Assembly (NCBI GenBank): GCA_918797485.1
Contig: CAKKNE010000004.1
Span: 3,224,001-3,288,000, forward strand
Length of the DNA: 64,000 nt
Source: Pelagomonas calceolata
Taxonomy: Eukaryota; Sar; Pelagophyceae; Pelagomonadales; Pelagomonadaceae
Direction: 5' to 3'
Shown: in pieces, positions 7,776 through 17,782 of the stretch
How the letters are laid out: each line of letters starts with the position of its first letter
Numbering within the stretch: position 1 is the first letter of the stretch
Made by a program: the position numbers and the translations under genes
The notes under the pieces: generated by a model
The model's database searches: none
Told to the model about the DNA's origin: nothing
The model's input: only the letters and a program-made list of their open reading frames with translations

Positions 7776-9479
7776 CTACTTGCGCGGCTTGCCCTTGCCG
7801 CCGGACTTCTTCTTGGCGACCTTGGACACGACGGGCTTCTTCTTCGCCGCGCCGGGCTTCGGCGGGAGCACCTTGAAGAAGGAGTCCATACGCCGCTGGG
7901 TCCGCGCGCCCTGAGCTTTCACAAGTTTCTTGAGCGCGCCCTCGACGCGGTCCGCGTTGAAGCCCATCTTCTCGATGAGGAACTCGCGGAGCTTCGCCTC
8001 GTCGGGCTTCTTCCACTCTAACGATACATCGGCGGCGGGCGTGACCTCGTGCTCGAGGAAGAGCTGGCGCGCCCAGACGTAGCGCGGCAGGAAGGGGCCC
8101 TCTTCTTCCGGTTCCTCCGGCGCCTCGGCCTCGGCCTTGGGCACCTTAGCGGCCGTCTCATCGCTGGCGTCCTCGCTCGGGCGCTTGGCGGCGGGCGTCT
8201 CCGCGGTTGCAACCGGCTCCGTGGCCATGGGCTCGGCGGCCGGCTCGGCCGGCTCGACGGCCATGGGCTCGGCCGCCTCGGCGGGCTTGGCCGGCTCGGC
8301 CGCGGGCTCGGTGGCCATCGGCTCGGCCGGCGCCGGCTCCGACGCGGCGGCGAACGCCGGCTCCGAGGCCGCGCTGAACGCCGGCTCCGAGGCCGCCGCG
8401 AACGCCGGCTCCGGCTCAGACGTCGAGGCGAAGACGGGCTCGGAAGAGGCCGCGAACGCGGGCTCGGAAGCCGCGCTGAACGCCGGCTCGGACGAGAACG
8501 TCGGCTCCTCCGCCGCCTTGACCTCCTTCAGCGGAGACGGCTTCTTCGGCTGACCAATCTCAGGCTTCTTCTTCTTGGGCGGCGCCACGCCTTGCCCGGC
8601 CACACGTTCATCGGGAGGCAGCCAGTTCGCGGGAACGTTCGCGCGATCCTTCGCCTTGAGACCCTTGCGCAGAATCTCTTCAATCGAACCGTGCTCCTTG
8701 ATGAGCTTGAGAGCCGTTTTAGGACCGACGCCCCGGATGGTGCCCGAATAGTCGCAGCCACATAAAATGCAGAAGTCGACGAATTGGGCATTCGTCAGCT
8801 CCAGACCCTCCAGCACGCGTTGATGCGTGATCTCCAGAATTTTTTTATCCGAATCTTTCCCCTTCTTCGTGAAGGTTAAGTTCCTTAATTGACGAGTAGC
8901 CCCAAAAGTTAACGCGTCCATGTCCTCCGTGCCGACGGCGTGCGCCTTCCCGCCTTTCACGAGCTCGCCGCATTGCGCTTCCGCTTCACAAGGAGCTTCG
9001 ACGACGGGCACGCCCATCATCCTCAGGAGGGCTTTGACATCTTCACAATCCTTGCGACTGACTTTTGTTAACATACCACTGTACTTTTCGATGTCTTCGG
9101 TGTTGCCCTCCTGTTGCGCCTTCTTGAGCTTCTCCTCGGCCTCCTTGCGCTTCGCTTGGCGCTTGGCCAATTCTCCATCTTTGGCCTCGGGCGGTCGCCC
9201 GTCGAAGACGTAAACCGGCTTCACGCCGCTTTCGAGCAACTTAATCGTGCGGTTGAACATGCCCTGGATGTGGCTCGTCTGTTCTCCCTCACTATTGGTG
9301 AGGACCGTGGCCGGGCCGCCCTCCCTACCATGGCCTCGGATCGCAATGAGGAACTGGTAGAGCGACATCGACGCGTCGATCGCGACGATGCGGCCCGTGT
9401 AGGCTTCCGGGCCCTGCAATTCCCGCACGGCGCCCGGGGCGAACTCCTGGATGAGGGGCATGAGGCCCTTGATGCCCAT
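7776..9479 (-). CDS. FEN1: Flap endonuclease 1 with large Ala/Glu/Pro insertion
   Basis: 567 residues; typical FEN1 is about 380. MGIKGLMPLIQEFAPGA is the N-terminal nuclease region, with DASMSLYQFLI, YVFDGRPPEAK, EAPCEAEAQCGELVK, GTEDMDALTFG and LCGCDYSGTIRGVGPKTALKLI providing the metal ligands and the helix-hairpin-helix. It cleaves 5' flaps in lagging-strand replication and base-excision repair in the nucleus. The C-terminal QRRMDSFFKVLPP is a PCNA-interacting PIP box, followed by a Lys-rich tail. About 165 residues of repeats such as SEPAFAAASEPAFSAA (roughly residues 295-460) split the core between the ANVPANW segment and YVWARQLFLEHEV. The convergent carrier gene ends about 210 bp away. 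Confidence 0.95.
   Translation of the reverse strand: MGIKGLMPLIQEFAPGAVRELQGPEAYTGRIVAIDASMSLYQFLIAIRGHGREGGPATVLTNSEGEQTSHIQGMFNRTIKLLESGVKPVYVFDGRPPEAKDGELAKRQAKRKEAEEKLKKAQQEGNTEDIEKYSGMLTKVSRKDCEDVKALLRMMGVPVVEAPCEAEAQCGELVKGGKAHAVGTEDMDALTFGATRQLRNLTFTKKGKDSDKKILEITHQRVLEGLELTNAQFVDFCILCGCDYSGTIRGVGPKTALKLIKEHGSIEEILRKGLKAKDRANVPANWLPPDERVAGQGVAPPKKKKPEIGQPKKPSPLKEVKAAEEPTFSSEPAFSAASEPAFAASSEPVFASTSEPEPAFAAASEPAFSAASEPAFAAASEPAPAEPMATEPAAEPAKPAEAAEPMAVEPAEPAAEPMATEPVATAETPAAKRPSEDASDETAAKVPKAEAEAPEEPEEEGPFLPRYVWARQLFLEHEVTPAADVSLEWKKPDEAKLREFLIEKMGFNADRVEGALKKLVKAQGARTQRRMDSFFKVLPPKPGAAKKKPVVSKVAKKKSGGKGKPRK
8195..8530 (-). repeat. Tandem Ala/Glu/Pro-coding repeats inside FEN1
   Basis: Imperfect repeats encoding EPAF-A-A-SE and AEPMA-EPAEP units, built on GCCGGCTCCGAGGCCGC-like DNA. 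They lie within the FEN1 frame, which stays open. Confidence 0.8.
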
Positions 9480-9685
9480 GGTAGCTGTGCGGCGCTTTAG
9501 CGCTCGTTTGGGGCTTGGCGCTTAAAACGCTGTGTGCGGCTCGGCCGCTGCGAATGTGGCGCGGCGGCGGCGTGAGGTGGCGCAGCGGTGCTGGCGTCAG
9601 CTTTTGACAGCGTTGTGGCTGTCGGCGGCACGTCTATCGCGTGTGTGAGGCTGCGAGAGAACGATTTTCAAAATCAGTCTCGCAA

Positions 9686-9709
9686 ACTAGCGTACATCAG
9701 CCCACTAGC
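9686..9709 (-). promoter_or_regulatory. CTAG element 5 (degenerate)
   Basis: ACTAGCGTACATC then AGCCCACTAGC: same length and same ends as the consensus, with a diverged middle. Located 207 bp upstream of the FEN1 ATG in the 332-bp gap 9480-9811; the gap holds nothing else visible. Confidence 0.4.
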
Positions 9710-9811
9710 CAGAATCTTGTGGCGCCCGCACTGGCGGAGGGCTTCAGAGTACCCCAGCGAGACAAAGGAAGTCATTATCACATCAAAATTACAACAAAAA
9801 AGCTCGTCTCG

Positions 9812-10864
9812 TCACCGCTTCTTCCGCCGCTTCTTCCGCGACGACGCCGAAGCCGCAGCCAAAGAGGCTTCGCGGACGCGCGCCATCAGCTCCGCGTCGA
9901 GGCGCACAACTCGACAAACGCGCCGCGACGTCACGACATCCCGCGCGGGTGGCAAGGCGCCCTCGTAGAATGGTGACGGCGCCCCGTTCGACGACGCGAG
10001 AGGAGGCAGCGTCGGCGGCGCGCCGGCGCCGTCCCGCGCGTAGACGTACACGACCGCGTCGATAGCAGAGAATGATTTGCGGTCGCGCGCCTTGCGATTC
10101 GCGTACGGCTGGTAGGCGGCGCGGTCGAAGACGAGCGCGCCGCGGTACGTCAGGAGAGCATGAGAGACCAAACACGGGAAGCCCCACCAACTGAACGGCT
10201 CCTTGGTCTTGTGCGCTACATGAATCTCGCCGCCCGGCGCGAGCAGCGGCACTGCTGAGCGCACGAAGGCCCGTACTAATGCCTTGTTTTCTTCGATGGC
10301 CGAAGCGTCCGCCTTCCCGGAACCTTCCGAGTTCCCGTCTTTTCCATCAGAGACGGGCAGGCACGGGAAGTTGAAGACGATGCGGTCGAAACTTTCATCA
10401 AATGAGAGGCGCCGCGCGTCGACGCCGTACCTCACGTCGTCGATGCGCCTCGCGTGGCCGCGCACATCCAAACCATCGTACTCTCGTTGCAAAGTCTCCA
10501 GGTCCGGTTCTAGCGTGGACGCGGTCAACGACGCACACTCGCCGCGCTCGGCCAGCGCCACGGAGAAGGATAAATCTCCGTCACCCACGGTAAGGACGCG
10601 ACAGCCGCCGTACAGCTGTCCTAAATCCGGTCCGGGACTCTCATCTACGACCCTAGGACAGCTCTCGGGTCTTTGTGGAGGCGGCAGCGGCCGGCCGGGC
10701 GCGCCGTGCTGGCAGATCCGGTGCGCGCAGACCGCGCAGCCATCTAGAGCGCAGCGAGCGGTGGCTTGCAAACAGTAGAGCGTCGCGAGGTCGGCGCGTT
10801 CCGTCGCGGGCGGCGGTTTCTTGGGACGCTTTTTGGGTTGTTGTGTTGGCTGCACGTCCGCCAT
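9812..10864 (-). CDS. BMT5-like (DUF2431) 25S rRNA uridine-N3 methyltransferase
   Basis: 350 residues from ATG 10864 (MADVQPTQQPKKRPKKPPP, a basic nuclear/nucleolar-type start). A Cys/His cluster (CALDGCAVCAHRICQHG) precedes the SAM-binding motif I VLTVGDGDLSFSVAL, the hallmark of the BMT5/FDXACB1 family; FDRIVFNFPCLPVSDG matches the family's N-F-P motif IV region, and GGEIHVAHKTKEPFSWWG the later strand. Yeast Bmt5 methylates U2634 of 25S rRNA. The C-terminus SSRKKRRKKR is a basic nucleolar-type tail. The extra Cys cluster may bind zinc. Confidence 0.85.
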   Translation of the reverse strand: MADVQPTQQPKKRPKKPPPATERADLATLYCLQATARCALDGCAVCAHRICQHGAPGRPLPPPQRPESCPRVVDESPGPDLGQLYGGCRVLTVGDGDLSFSVALAERGECASLTASTLEPDLETLQREYDGLDVRGHARRIDDVRYGVDARRLSFDESFDRIVFNFPCLPVSDGKDGNSEGSGKADASAIEENKALVRAFVRSAVPLLAPGGEIHVAHKTKEPFSWWGFPCLVSHALLTYRGALVFDRAAYQPYANRKARDRKSFSAIDAVVYVYARDGAGAPPTLPPLASSNGAPSPFYEGALPPARDVVTSRRVCRVVRLDAELMARVREASLAAASASSRKKRRKKR

Positions 10865-11029
10865 GGCTGCAGCTTGACACCGGCAGTGCAGCGGTGCCGC
10901 ACGCTGTCGCGGCGATGGCGTTGGGTGCAGCAGCGACGTGCAGTTGAGACGACCACGATCCGGTGTCTGAGAATCTCCTGGAGCGATGCGTACAGGCACA
11001 CTGTACAGGCACGCTGCTGTCCCGGCAGA

Positions 11030-11050
11030 GCTAGCGTCTTGACATACTAG
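11030..11050 (-). promoter_or_regulatory. CTAG element 6 (degenerate)
   Basis: GCTAGCGTCTTGACATACTAG, between the divergent methyltransferase (166 bp) and myosin (284 bp) starts. Ends fit the consensus, the middle only partly. The remainder of the 469-bp spacer shows no feature. Confidence 0.4.
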
Positions 11051-11333
11051 GCTCCGAGACGACTGCTCCCGCAACCTGTCCAAGGGACGTGTCCTCGACA
11101 CGTAGACAACTCCCTACCTCCGGCCTCTCCAAGACATCTTAAAGCTTCGGGCTTTCGATCATCTCGCGGGCGTCGCCGCGCGGGCCTTCGGACTAGCTGC
11201 GGACGTGCGCGGGCAGCTTCTCGACGCAGCCCCCAACATCTAAAGAGATCGCCAGTGCACTCGAGCGCTGCGCGCGAACGCAAGGGCGCGCGCGCGGCAC
11301 AGGACCAGCTAGAAGCCAATCCAGCCCCCAAGC

Positions 11334-14300
11334 ATGAAGCTCTACGTCGAGGACGAGGAGGGCGACGCCGTCTGGGTCAAGGCCACGCTACCGAGACCGC
11401 CGGAGCAGTACGAGCCCGGCCTGGTCGTCGACGCGGTCGTCCGCGGCCGGCCGATGAGCGTGAAGCTCCCCGCGGAGGAAATGTATCAGCAGGAGGGTCT
11501 GGACATGGAGAACTGCGACGACCTTTGTGATCTCGGGCACGTCCACGAGGCGTCTATTTTAGATACGATCCAGGAACGGGCCCATTGTAGCAAGCCCTAT
11601 ACCGCGGCCGGAGACGTGGTGGTCGCCGTGAATCCGTTCAGGTGGCTGAAATTGTACACGCCCGAGTTAAGAGCGCTACATAGCGCACCACCCAACTCGT
11701 ATGAAGAACGTCGAGCTGCTCATTGCTATTCCGTGTCCGGTGCCGCGGCTAGAGGTGCCGCCAGGGGAGACGACCAGTCCATCCTCGTGAGTGGTGAAAG
11801 TGGTAGTGGAAAGACCGAAACCGTGAAGATCATGCTCGTCCATCTCGCCGACGTCGCGCGGCACGGCGGGGCCACGCAGCAGATCATTACGCAAGTTTTA
11901 AGGGCCGGGCCTCTCTTGGAGTCCTTCGGCAACGCCGCGACCCTCCGAAACGGCAATTCGTCGCGCTTCGCCAAGTTCCTGCGGATCGAGTTCGATCGCC
12001 GTACAATGGCCCTCGAGTCCTCGTGGTGCGAGACCGCTTTATTGGAGAAGACGCGCGTGGTGGAACGAGCCAAGGGCGAGCGCGCCTTCCACGTCTTCTA
12101 CGAGTTGTTACAACAAAGAAGACGACGCACACCGAAATACCTGCCGGAGCACCCTTGTAGATCTGCAGATGCCTCAGCAACCAAAGCGCGCGGCTTCGAC
12201 GACCGCCAGTCCTACCCAAAGATGATTGAGAGTCTAGAAACGGTGTGCCAGCTCGACGAGGCCGAACGGGAAGCTTTGTTGCACTGCGTCGACGCTGTTT
12301 TGAGCTTGGGCGAGGTCCAGTTCGACTCCGTCTACGCGCGCACGGAGGACCACGGCTGCAAGGTACGGAACGCGTTGGACTTGACGCAGGCCGCTAACGC
12401 CTTGGGTTGTGATCATTCATTACTGGAAGAAGGTTTTCTTAGACGTACTGTTGGTACTTCTACTACTTCGTTAAGTGCGGAGCAAGCGGCGGACGCGAGA
12501 GATGCCTTGGCCAAGGAGTTGTATTCTAGACTGTTTGATCGCGTTGTCGAGTTGTCCAACGCCACCACAAAAAGGCAGTGGGCGTTGCAACAGACCGAAT
12601 CAGTAGTCATCGGGATGCTCGATTTGTTCGGCTTTGAATTTTACGGTGCGGCCGGTTCGACAAATGGCTTCGAACAACTCCTGATCAACTTCGCCAACGA
12701 GCGGTTGCAACAGAGATTTGTCGCCGACGTCCTGGCCAGAGCGCAACGGGAGTTACTAGCGGAAGGCGTGCCGTGGACTAGAGTTGATTACCAGGACAAT
12801 GCCCAGGTCCTAAGGTTGATCGAAGCGCGAGGCGGCCTCGTGGACATCCTGAACGAGGAGTGCATCCGCGGCGGGAGCGGTGCCGACGCGAATTTCGTCG
12901 GGAAATTGCTCAGGACGTATACCGGAGATATCTTAAGTACACCGAAGATCCGCATCACGCAAGCAGGAGAAGCGTTACCTTTCAAGATCATGCACTACGC
13001 GGGCGATGTCTTGTATAGATGTACTGATACCGCTTCTTGGGTCGAGAGGAACCGGGACGTCCTACCGGCGAAGTTAGTCGAGGCCATGACGACGCCGGCG
13101 GGCCCAGCCTCACCAGGAGGCTCGGCGAACGTGGCGTCGCCCGTCGCGGTCTTTGGCGCCGCCGAGGCGAGGCAAGCCGCACTCCAGCGGAAGCAGCGAC
13201 GGCAGTCGGGCCAGCGAGCGTTGAGGCGAGGCTCGCAAGTCAACGCCGCGGAGACCGTAGCCTCGAAATTTAGGGCTCAACTGAAAAACCTGATGCACCA
13301 GATCGCGGCCACGAAGTGCCGCTACGTCCGGTGCATCCGCCCGAACGACGAAGCGGCGCCGATGGGCCAAGCTGGGTCCTTTGATCGCATCGCCGTGGTG
13401 GAGCAGTTGCGGTGCTGCGGCGTGTTAGCTGCTCTACGAGTAGCTAGAGCTGGTTATCCTGATAGAAAGCCGTTGCGGGCCTTTGTCGAGAGATTTGCGG
13501 TTTGTCTGCCCGGCGATGGCCGGTCGTCCACACTGAAGCGGTGCCGCGATGCGGCGAACGCGGCGGGCTTGGGTGATTTCGACGCTTCTCTCGATGGCCT
13601 GGCCGTCACGGACGACGTCGACGCGCCGACGGCCCAGGACCTGCGCGAGGGCGAGGACGAGGACCTGGTGCTGGATCGGGCTGTGGTGGCTGCGGCCCTA
13701 CCTTGGAGGAAAGCCTGCGAGGACATCCTGAGGTGTCTGGAACGGGGTGGGAGGAAGGGCGCTTTGGCCAAGCATCCTGCTCTGAAACCGGGACGGGTCT
13801 TCGTGGGCAAGACGAAGGTCTTCTTGCGGGATGGTGCTCTGGATGATATTGAGAGAGTACGAGCAGTGGTATGTTTTGATTTAGCGGCGCGGCTGCAGGC
13901 TCATGGTAGAGGATACCTCGGCAAGAAGTACTACCGGAAGGTGCTGCGTGCTTTGCTGATCGTGGCGTGTGCCTTGCGCGTGAAACTGGCTCGTAGAAGG
14001 GCAGCTAAAAGGCGACGACTCGTCAAGGCCATCTCCTGCTTTCAAGCGAGATGGCGCGGCATCGACATCCGCATGGTCGGCTATCTACAGTTAGCGAAGG
14101 CCGCGGCGTTGACGATCCAGACTAAAATAGCCCGTCCTGAAGTGGCTAGACGTAGATGCATCTTGGTACGAGACTTAAGGGCGCGAGGAGAAAACCTCGA
14201 CTCGATCACCAAGCGCCTGAACCGCATCGCCATGGAGAAGGCCGGGAGCATACCTAAAGCGTCAAATCAGAGAGGTTCTGCCGTGGCGCGCGCCGCGTCC

Positions 14301-15224
14301 ATGGGTACGAGAAGTGGGAGCGGCGGCTCGATCTCTGGGACGGAAAAAGCAGAACTTGAGGGCGAGGCAAATGCTATGAGGGAATTGGCGGGCGAGGCGT
14401 CCAAGGCGCTGGAGGAGATCCGGGCCGAGAACGCGGAGCTGCGCGAGAAGGCTCGACTACTGGCGCTGGACGTCGAGGCGGAAAAGGAAAAAGGGCGAAA
14501 GTGGCAGCAGCGCGAGCAGGTCCTGGCGGCGGTCGTGGATGAGGCACGACGGGAGGCTACCAAAGCGACAGCAGCGATGCACCGCCACATGGCCGATTCG
14601 GCGGCGCTCGCGGGCGCCTCCGAGGCGAACGACGCGTACGCTAGATTTAGGAGGAAGTTACTTAGGCACAGTGATTCAATGACGCCGGCGATGCGTAGTA
14701 AACTACTTGAACAAAAAAGACCGACGCAGAAGGTGACCATTACCAGAGCTGATTTAGCTAGATTTGTCAATGATTGCCAGACGGTAGGGCTGGACGTCGT
14801 CAAGCACAACCGCAAGGGGAAAGCAGAGAGAAGGTTGTTGAAGCTGACGTCGGACGCCGCGGCCCTATACTGGACGATGCCGAACGGCAAGGCCGCTTCC
14901 AGTAAAGAGCGCTTCTACCTGCACAAGTGCCTTGAATTGAGAGCCGGCCACGACGTGGATCCCGATGCCAGGAACAAGCTCATCTGCGGGACGGAAACAT
15001 TACGAAAGTCGCTGCAGGCCAAGCACTGCAAGCTCGCCTTCAGTTTTATCTTCGCGGACCGCACCGTGGACATCTCGTTCGCGACGGTCGAGGACTGCAA
15101 GCGGTCGATGCGCTACTTCAAGGCCCACGTGCAGGACCTGAAGAACAAGGCGGACCACGCGGTCATGCTCAAGGACGAGCAGCACATCGCGTCGACGCCG
15201 GTCGGCAAGAACGGCGCCTTTTAA
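11334..15224 (+). CDS. Unconventional myosin heavy chain
   Basis: 1296 residues in a single exon. Motor domain about residues 60-860: P-loop GESGSGKT (154-161), switch I NGNSSRFAKF (206-215), switch II/relay LDLFGFEFY (about 429-437), the actin-binding loop region and the converter HGRGYLGKKYYRK. A basic neck follows (about 850-950) with weak IQ-like helices (CFDLAARLQAHGRGYLGKK, CFQARWRGIDIRM), a coiled coil near 1000-1085 (EIRAENAELREKARLLALDVE), and a C-terminal domain of about 190 residues ending FADRTVDISFATVEDCKRSM, which reads like a PH-type fold. It is an ATP-driven actin motor; the tail suggests membrane or lipid cargo. It does not match classes I, II or V by eye; a stramenopile-specific class is likely. 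Confidence 0.9.
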   Translation: MKLYVEDEEGDAVWVKATLPRPPEQYEPGLVVDAVVRGRPMSVKLPAEEMYQQEGLDMENCDDLCDLGHVHEASILDTIQERAHCSKPYTAAGDVVVAVNPFRWLKLYTPELRALHSAPPNSYEERRAAHCYSVSGAAARGAARGDDQSILVSGESGSGKTETVKIMLVHLADVARHGGATQQIITQVLRAGPLLESFGNAATLRNGNSSRFAKFLRIEFDRRTMALESSWCETALLEKTRVVERAKGERAFHVFYELLQQRRRRTPKYLPEHPCRSADASATKARGFDDRQSYPKMIESLETVCQLDEAEREALLHCVDAVLSLGEVQFDSVYARTEDHGCKVRNALDLTQAANALGCDHSLLEEGFLRRTVGTSTTSLSAEQAADARDALAKELYSRLFDRVVELSNATTKRQWALQQTESVVIGMLDLFGFEFYGAAGSTNGFEQLLINFANERLQQRFVADVLARAQRELLAEGVPWTRVDYQDNAQVLRLIEARGGLVDILNEECIRGGSGADANFVGKLLRTYTGDILSTPKIRITQAGEALPFKIMHYAGDVLYRCTDTASWVERNRDVLPAKLVEAMTTPAGPASPGGSANVASPVAVFGAAEARQAALQRKQRRQSGQRALRRGSQVNAAETVASKFRAQLKNLMHQIAATKCRYVRCIRPNDEAAPMGQAGSFDRIAVVEQLRCCGVLAALRVARAGYPDRKPLRAFVERFAVCLPGDGRSSTLKRCRDAANAAGLGDFDASLDGLAVTDDVDAPTAQDLREGEDEDLVLDRAVVAAALPWRKACEDILRCLERGGRKGALAKHPALKPGRVFVGKTKVFLRDGALDDIERVRAVVCFDLAARLQAHGRGYLGKKYYRKVLRALLIVACALRVKLARRRAAKRRRLVKAISCFQARWRGIDIRMVGYLQLAKAAALTIQTKIARPEVARRRCILVRDLRARGENLDSITKRLNRIAMEKAGSIPKASNQRGSAVARAASMGTRSGSGGSISGTEKAELEGEANAMRELAGEASKALEEIRAENAELREKARLLALDVEAEKEKGRKWQQREQVLAAVVDEARREATKATAAMHRHMADSAALAGASEANDAYARFRRKLLRHSDSMTPAMRSKLLEQKRPTQKVTITRADLARFVNDCQTVGLDVVKHNRKGKAERRLLKLTSDAAALYWTMPNGKAASSKERFYLHKCLELRAGHDVDPDARNKLICGTETLRKSLQAKHCKLAFSFIFADRTVDISFATVEDCKRSMRYFKAHVQDLKNKADHAVMLKDEQHIASTPVGKNGAF

Positions 15225-15387
15225 ATATCCCTCATCTCCCCCGCTCGCCGTCTCTAAGGGATCCTCGAGTTATCTTTTGTCGCGGCGCGGTTGTTCCCCG
15301 TCGTTGTAGACGCGTAGTGATACGTCGAAAGCGTATGGTAGACGGTGTTTATGATACGATGCTGGTGCCGCCGCGTATCGAGGCATA

Positions 15388-15388
15388 A

Positions 15389-15419
<31 letters not shown>

Positions 15420-15422
15420 ATT
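15388..15422. repeat. (AAAT)n microsatellite
   Basis: About nine AAAT units in the 294-bp gap between the myosin stop and the next start, in an AT-rich patch unlike the surrounding GC-rich DNA. No other feature is seen in that gap. Confidence 0.95.
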
Positions 15423-15518
15423 AAGGAAGACCTAAAAAAAAGGAACAAGCTCCTAAAAAACGGGTTTTCCAAGCCGAGTCAAGCCGCCGCAAGCCCTTAA
15501 CTCACCGCAAAACGCAAG

Positions 15519-16673
15519 ATGATCCTCACAACTTGCGCCGCCTGTGCCGCCCCACTGGCCCACGACGCGCCGCGATGCGTGCGCTGTAAGCTAAGATACT
15601 GTGATGCCACTTGCCAACATGACCACTGGCGCCGCGGCCACAAGCAGATGTGTAAGAAAATACACCGCGGCGGCAACGCAGAACAGTATAATGCAGACAA
15701 AAAATACAAGGAGGCCGTCGCGGAGGCGGTCGAGGCCTGCGCCGACGACACGAAGGGCCAGACGTGCTACATCTGCACGCAAGCTCTCCATTGGAAGACA
15801 AAGGAGGGCCTCGTGCGCATGTGTGCGTGTCGCGGGACGGCGGGTTTTGCCCACGTGTCGTGTCTGGCGGAGCAGGCCAAGATTTTGTTCGCGGAGGCCG
15901 AGGCGAACAATTTGGACAAGAATGCGTGGAATGAGAGGTGGAAGCGGTGGCAGAAATGTAGCTTGTGTGAACAAGATTACCACGGCGTCGTGCGGTGCGC
16001 GCTTGGGTGGGCCTCCTGGAAGACGTACTTGGGGCGGCCGGAGACGGACCAGATTCGCCGCATGGCGATGAACCTGCTTGGGAACGGCTTATACGCTGCA
16101 AATCGGGACGAGGAGGCGCTGTCCGTGTTCGAGGCCAATTTGGCTACGCTGCGGCGCTTTGGTGCACCAGAGGCCCACTTGCTCGACATGAAGGGCAATC
16201 TTGCGAGCACGCATCATAAACTCGGACGGCACAAGGAATCGTTATCCACCACCCGAGAAATCTATGCTGGAGTCAAGTCACTCTACGGTGACCGCCACTT
16301 TCGCACGCTCCAGGCGGCCTTTAATTTGGCACTTGCGCTCAACAAACTAGGGAAGTACGCAGAGTCCGAATCATTGCTGCGCGGACCAATCTCGGACGCT
16401 CAACACACGTTCGGAAACGACAACGAGTACACGCTCGATCTTCGCTCGGTGCTCGCAGACACTCTGGCTTGTCTCGGTGGCATCGATAATCTGCGCGCGG
16501 CCGTGGCTATGCGCGAGGACGTTTATAAACGCACGCGGCAGATCTTTGGGGCTCTGCACCCGATGACACAACGACGCCAGCGTCGTCTGGAAGAATACCG
16601 GGCGGCGGTTGCGCAGGGTTACACTATCGTACGCGAGCACCGTGACGGCGGCCGGGACGACCCGAACCCCTAG
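15519..16673 (+). CDS. MYND zinc finger / RING-variant-like / TPR protein, paralogue A
   Basis: 384 residues. Residues 6-45 form a MYND finger (CAACAAPLAHDAPRCVRCKLRYC, then DATCQHDHWRRGHKQMC). Residues about 82-155 form a second Cys/His module (CYICTQALHWKTKEGLVRMC, CRGTAGFAHVSCL, CSLCEQDYHG) spaced like RING-CH fingers. The rest is kinesin-light-chain-type TPR helices (NLASTHHKLGRHKESL, FNLALALNKLGKYAESESL). Such proteins are adaptor or E3-like scaffolds, but function here is unknown. A close paralogue is at 32864-34018. Confidence 0.8.
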   Translation: MILTTCAACAAPLAHDAPRCVRCKLRYCDATCQHDHWRRGHKQMCKKIHRGGNAEQYNADKKYKEAVAEAVEACADDTKGQTCYICTQALHWKTKEGLVRMCACRGTAGFAHVSCLAEQAKILFAEAEANNLDKNAWNERWKRWQKCSLCEQDYHGVVRCALGWASWKTYLGRPETDQIRRMAMNLLGNGLYAANRDEEALSVFEANLATLRRFGAPEAHLLDMKGNLASTHHKLGRHKESLSTTREIYAGVKSLYGDRHFRTLQAAFNLALALNKLGKYAESESLLRGPISDAQHTFGNDNEYTLDLRSVLADTLACLGGIDNLRAAVAMREDVYKRTRQIFGALHPMTQRRQRRLEEYRAAVAQGYTIVREHRDGGRDDPNP

Positions 16674-16702
16674 TCTGATAAGTCCATTTTACGCGAGACG
16701 GA

Positions 16703-17782
16703 CTAGTCCCCGTCGACGAGCTGGTGGTACGACGTCGTCACGCTCTTCAGCTCCCGCTTGGGCGCGTAGAGCCGCACGCTCCGCGCCAGGAACCTAGAAG
16801 AGGTCCCCGGGTCGCCCTCCATCATGATGCCCTTGCGCACGGAGATGGGCAACTGCCCCTGCCGGTCGTCCTCGTCGACAAAACAACCAGCCTCGACGAA
16901 GAACGCCTTCTCCTCGTCAAGAGCGAAGGGGCACAAGGCATAACAGCCCGGTAGGATACATAAAACGGCGCCGTCCTCGCGAAACACCACGGAATCATAA
17001 GCAAGACCCGGCTCGGAGACCTCCCCATAACTCTCCAGCAAGGTCCTTTCGGTCTTGGCATCAGTAGAAAAAAGGTCCCCGGGCATCCGCATCTCCAAAC
17101 CCCGATAAAACCGCTCGCCGTCACATCGCAACACGAAGTCCTGCTTCAGAACCCTACAAGCGCTGTTGTCCGGCCGTCGGACAGTAGCATCTCCGGCCCA
17201 TTCACCACTTACAGCGAAGACGTCGTCGACCTCGGCCGCTAATGCCGCGCCCCCTGTGCTTTCCGTCGCGCCCACGCGCTGTTCGTCTAAGCACGCGATG
17301 CGTTTGAGTAGACCAGTCGCGCCATCATATAAAGCTAGGATACGTATCCTCGCCTCGTCCGACACGGCGAGACCCGTCTCGATGGTGAACGATGGGGCTG
17401 TACCAGCGACCAATGACGACGCGCGGTCGCAGGAGTAGGAGCCGTCGAAGTCGCACACGACGTCTTTTGACGGCAGCGTCGTCTCGATGGCGTCGTCGTC
17501 GTCCCAGCTGAATCGTTCTTCGAGATCGCCGTTCGTGCGCCGTTTCACGGCCGCGGAGTAGCGCTTTCCATCTAAATCCGCGTCGTAGTCCACTCTTCGT
17601 CTAGTGGCGTCGACGACGACGGACCGGCAGACGCCGCGCCAGGCGTGCGCGTTGTACTGCAAATAGGATTCGCGCTCCGTCGCGTCGGTGGCGCTCGCGC
17701 TCTGAACGATGCGGTGCGGCGCGCGGTGTCGCAGCCGTGCTGGTTGCAGCGCCGCCGCCGCGGTGATCAAGGCGGCGATCAT
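16703..17782 (-). CDS. DUF3598/CpcT-like plastid-type protein
   Basis: 359 residues. MIAALITAAAALQPARLRH is a short signal-like start. Residues near 40-60 (ESYLQYNAHAWRGVCRSVVV) resemble the N-x-x-x-W-x-G-x-F opening of DUF3598 lipocalin-like proteins found in cyanobacteria and plastids, followed by long beta-rich stretches (RYSAAVKRRTNGDLEERFSW) and ending LYAPKRELKSVTTSYHQLV. Family role is unclear; related CpcT folds attach bilins. Assignment to DUF3598 is by pattern only. Its stop is 29 bp from the preceding convergent stop. Confidence 0.55.
   Translation of the reverse strand: MIAALITAAAALQPARLRHRAPHRIVQSASATDATERESYLQYNAHAWRGVCRSVVVDATRRRVDYDADLDGKRYSAAVKRRTNGDLEERFSWDDDDAIETTLPSKDVVCDFDGSYSCDRASSLVAGTAPSFTIETGLAVSDEARIRILALYDGATGLLKRIACLDEQRVGATESTGGAALAAEVDDVFAVSGEWAGDATVRRPDNSACRVLKQDFVLRCDGERFYRGLEMRMPGDLFSTDAKTERTLLESYGEVSEPGLAYDSVVFREDGAVLCILPGCYALCPFALDEEKAFFVEAGCFVDEDDRQGQLPISVRKGIMMEGDPGTSSRFLARSVRLYAPKRELKSVTTSYHQLVDGD

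Noticed and set aside
15388-15422. Considering the AAAT repeat as a centromere or origin signal
   Set aside because: It is only about 35 bp and nothing around it supports such a function.
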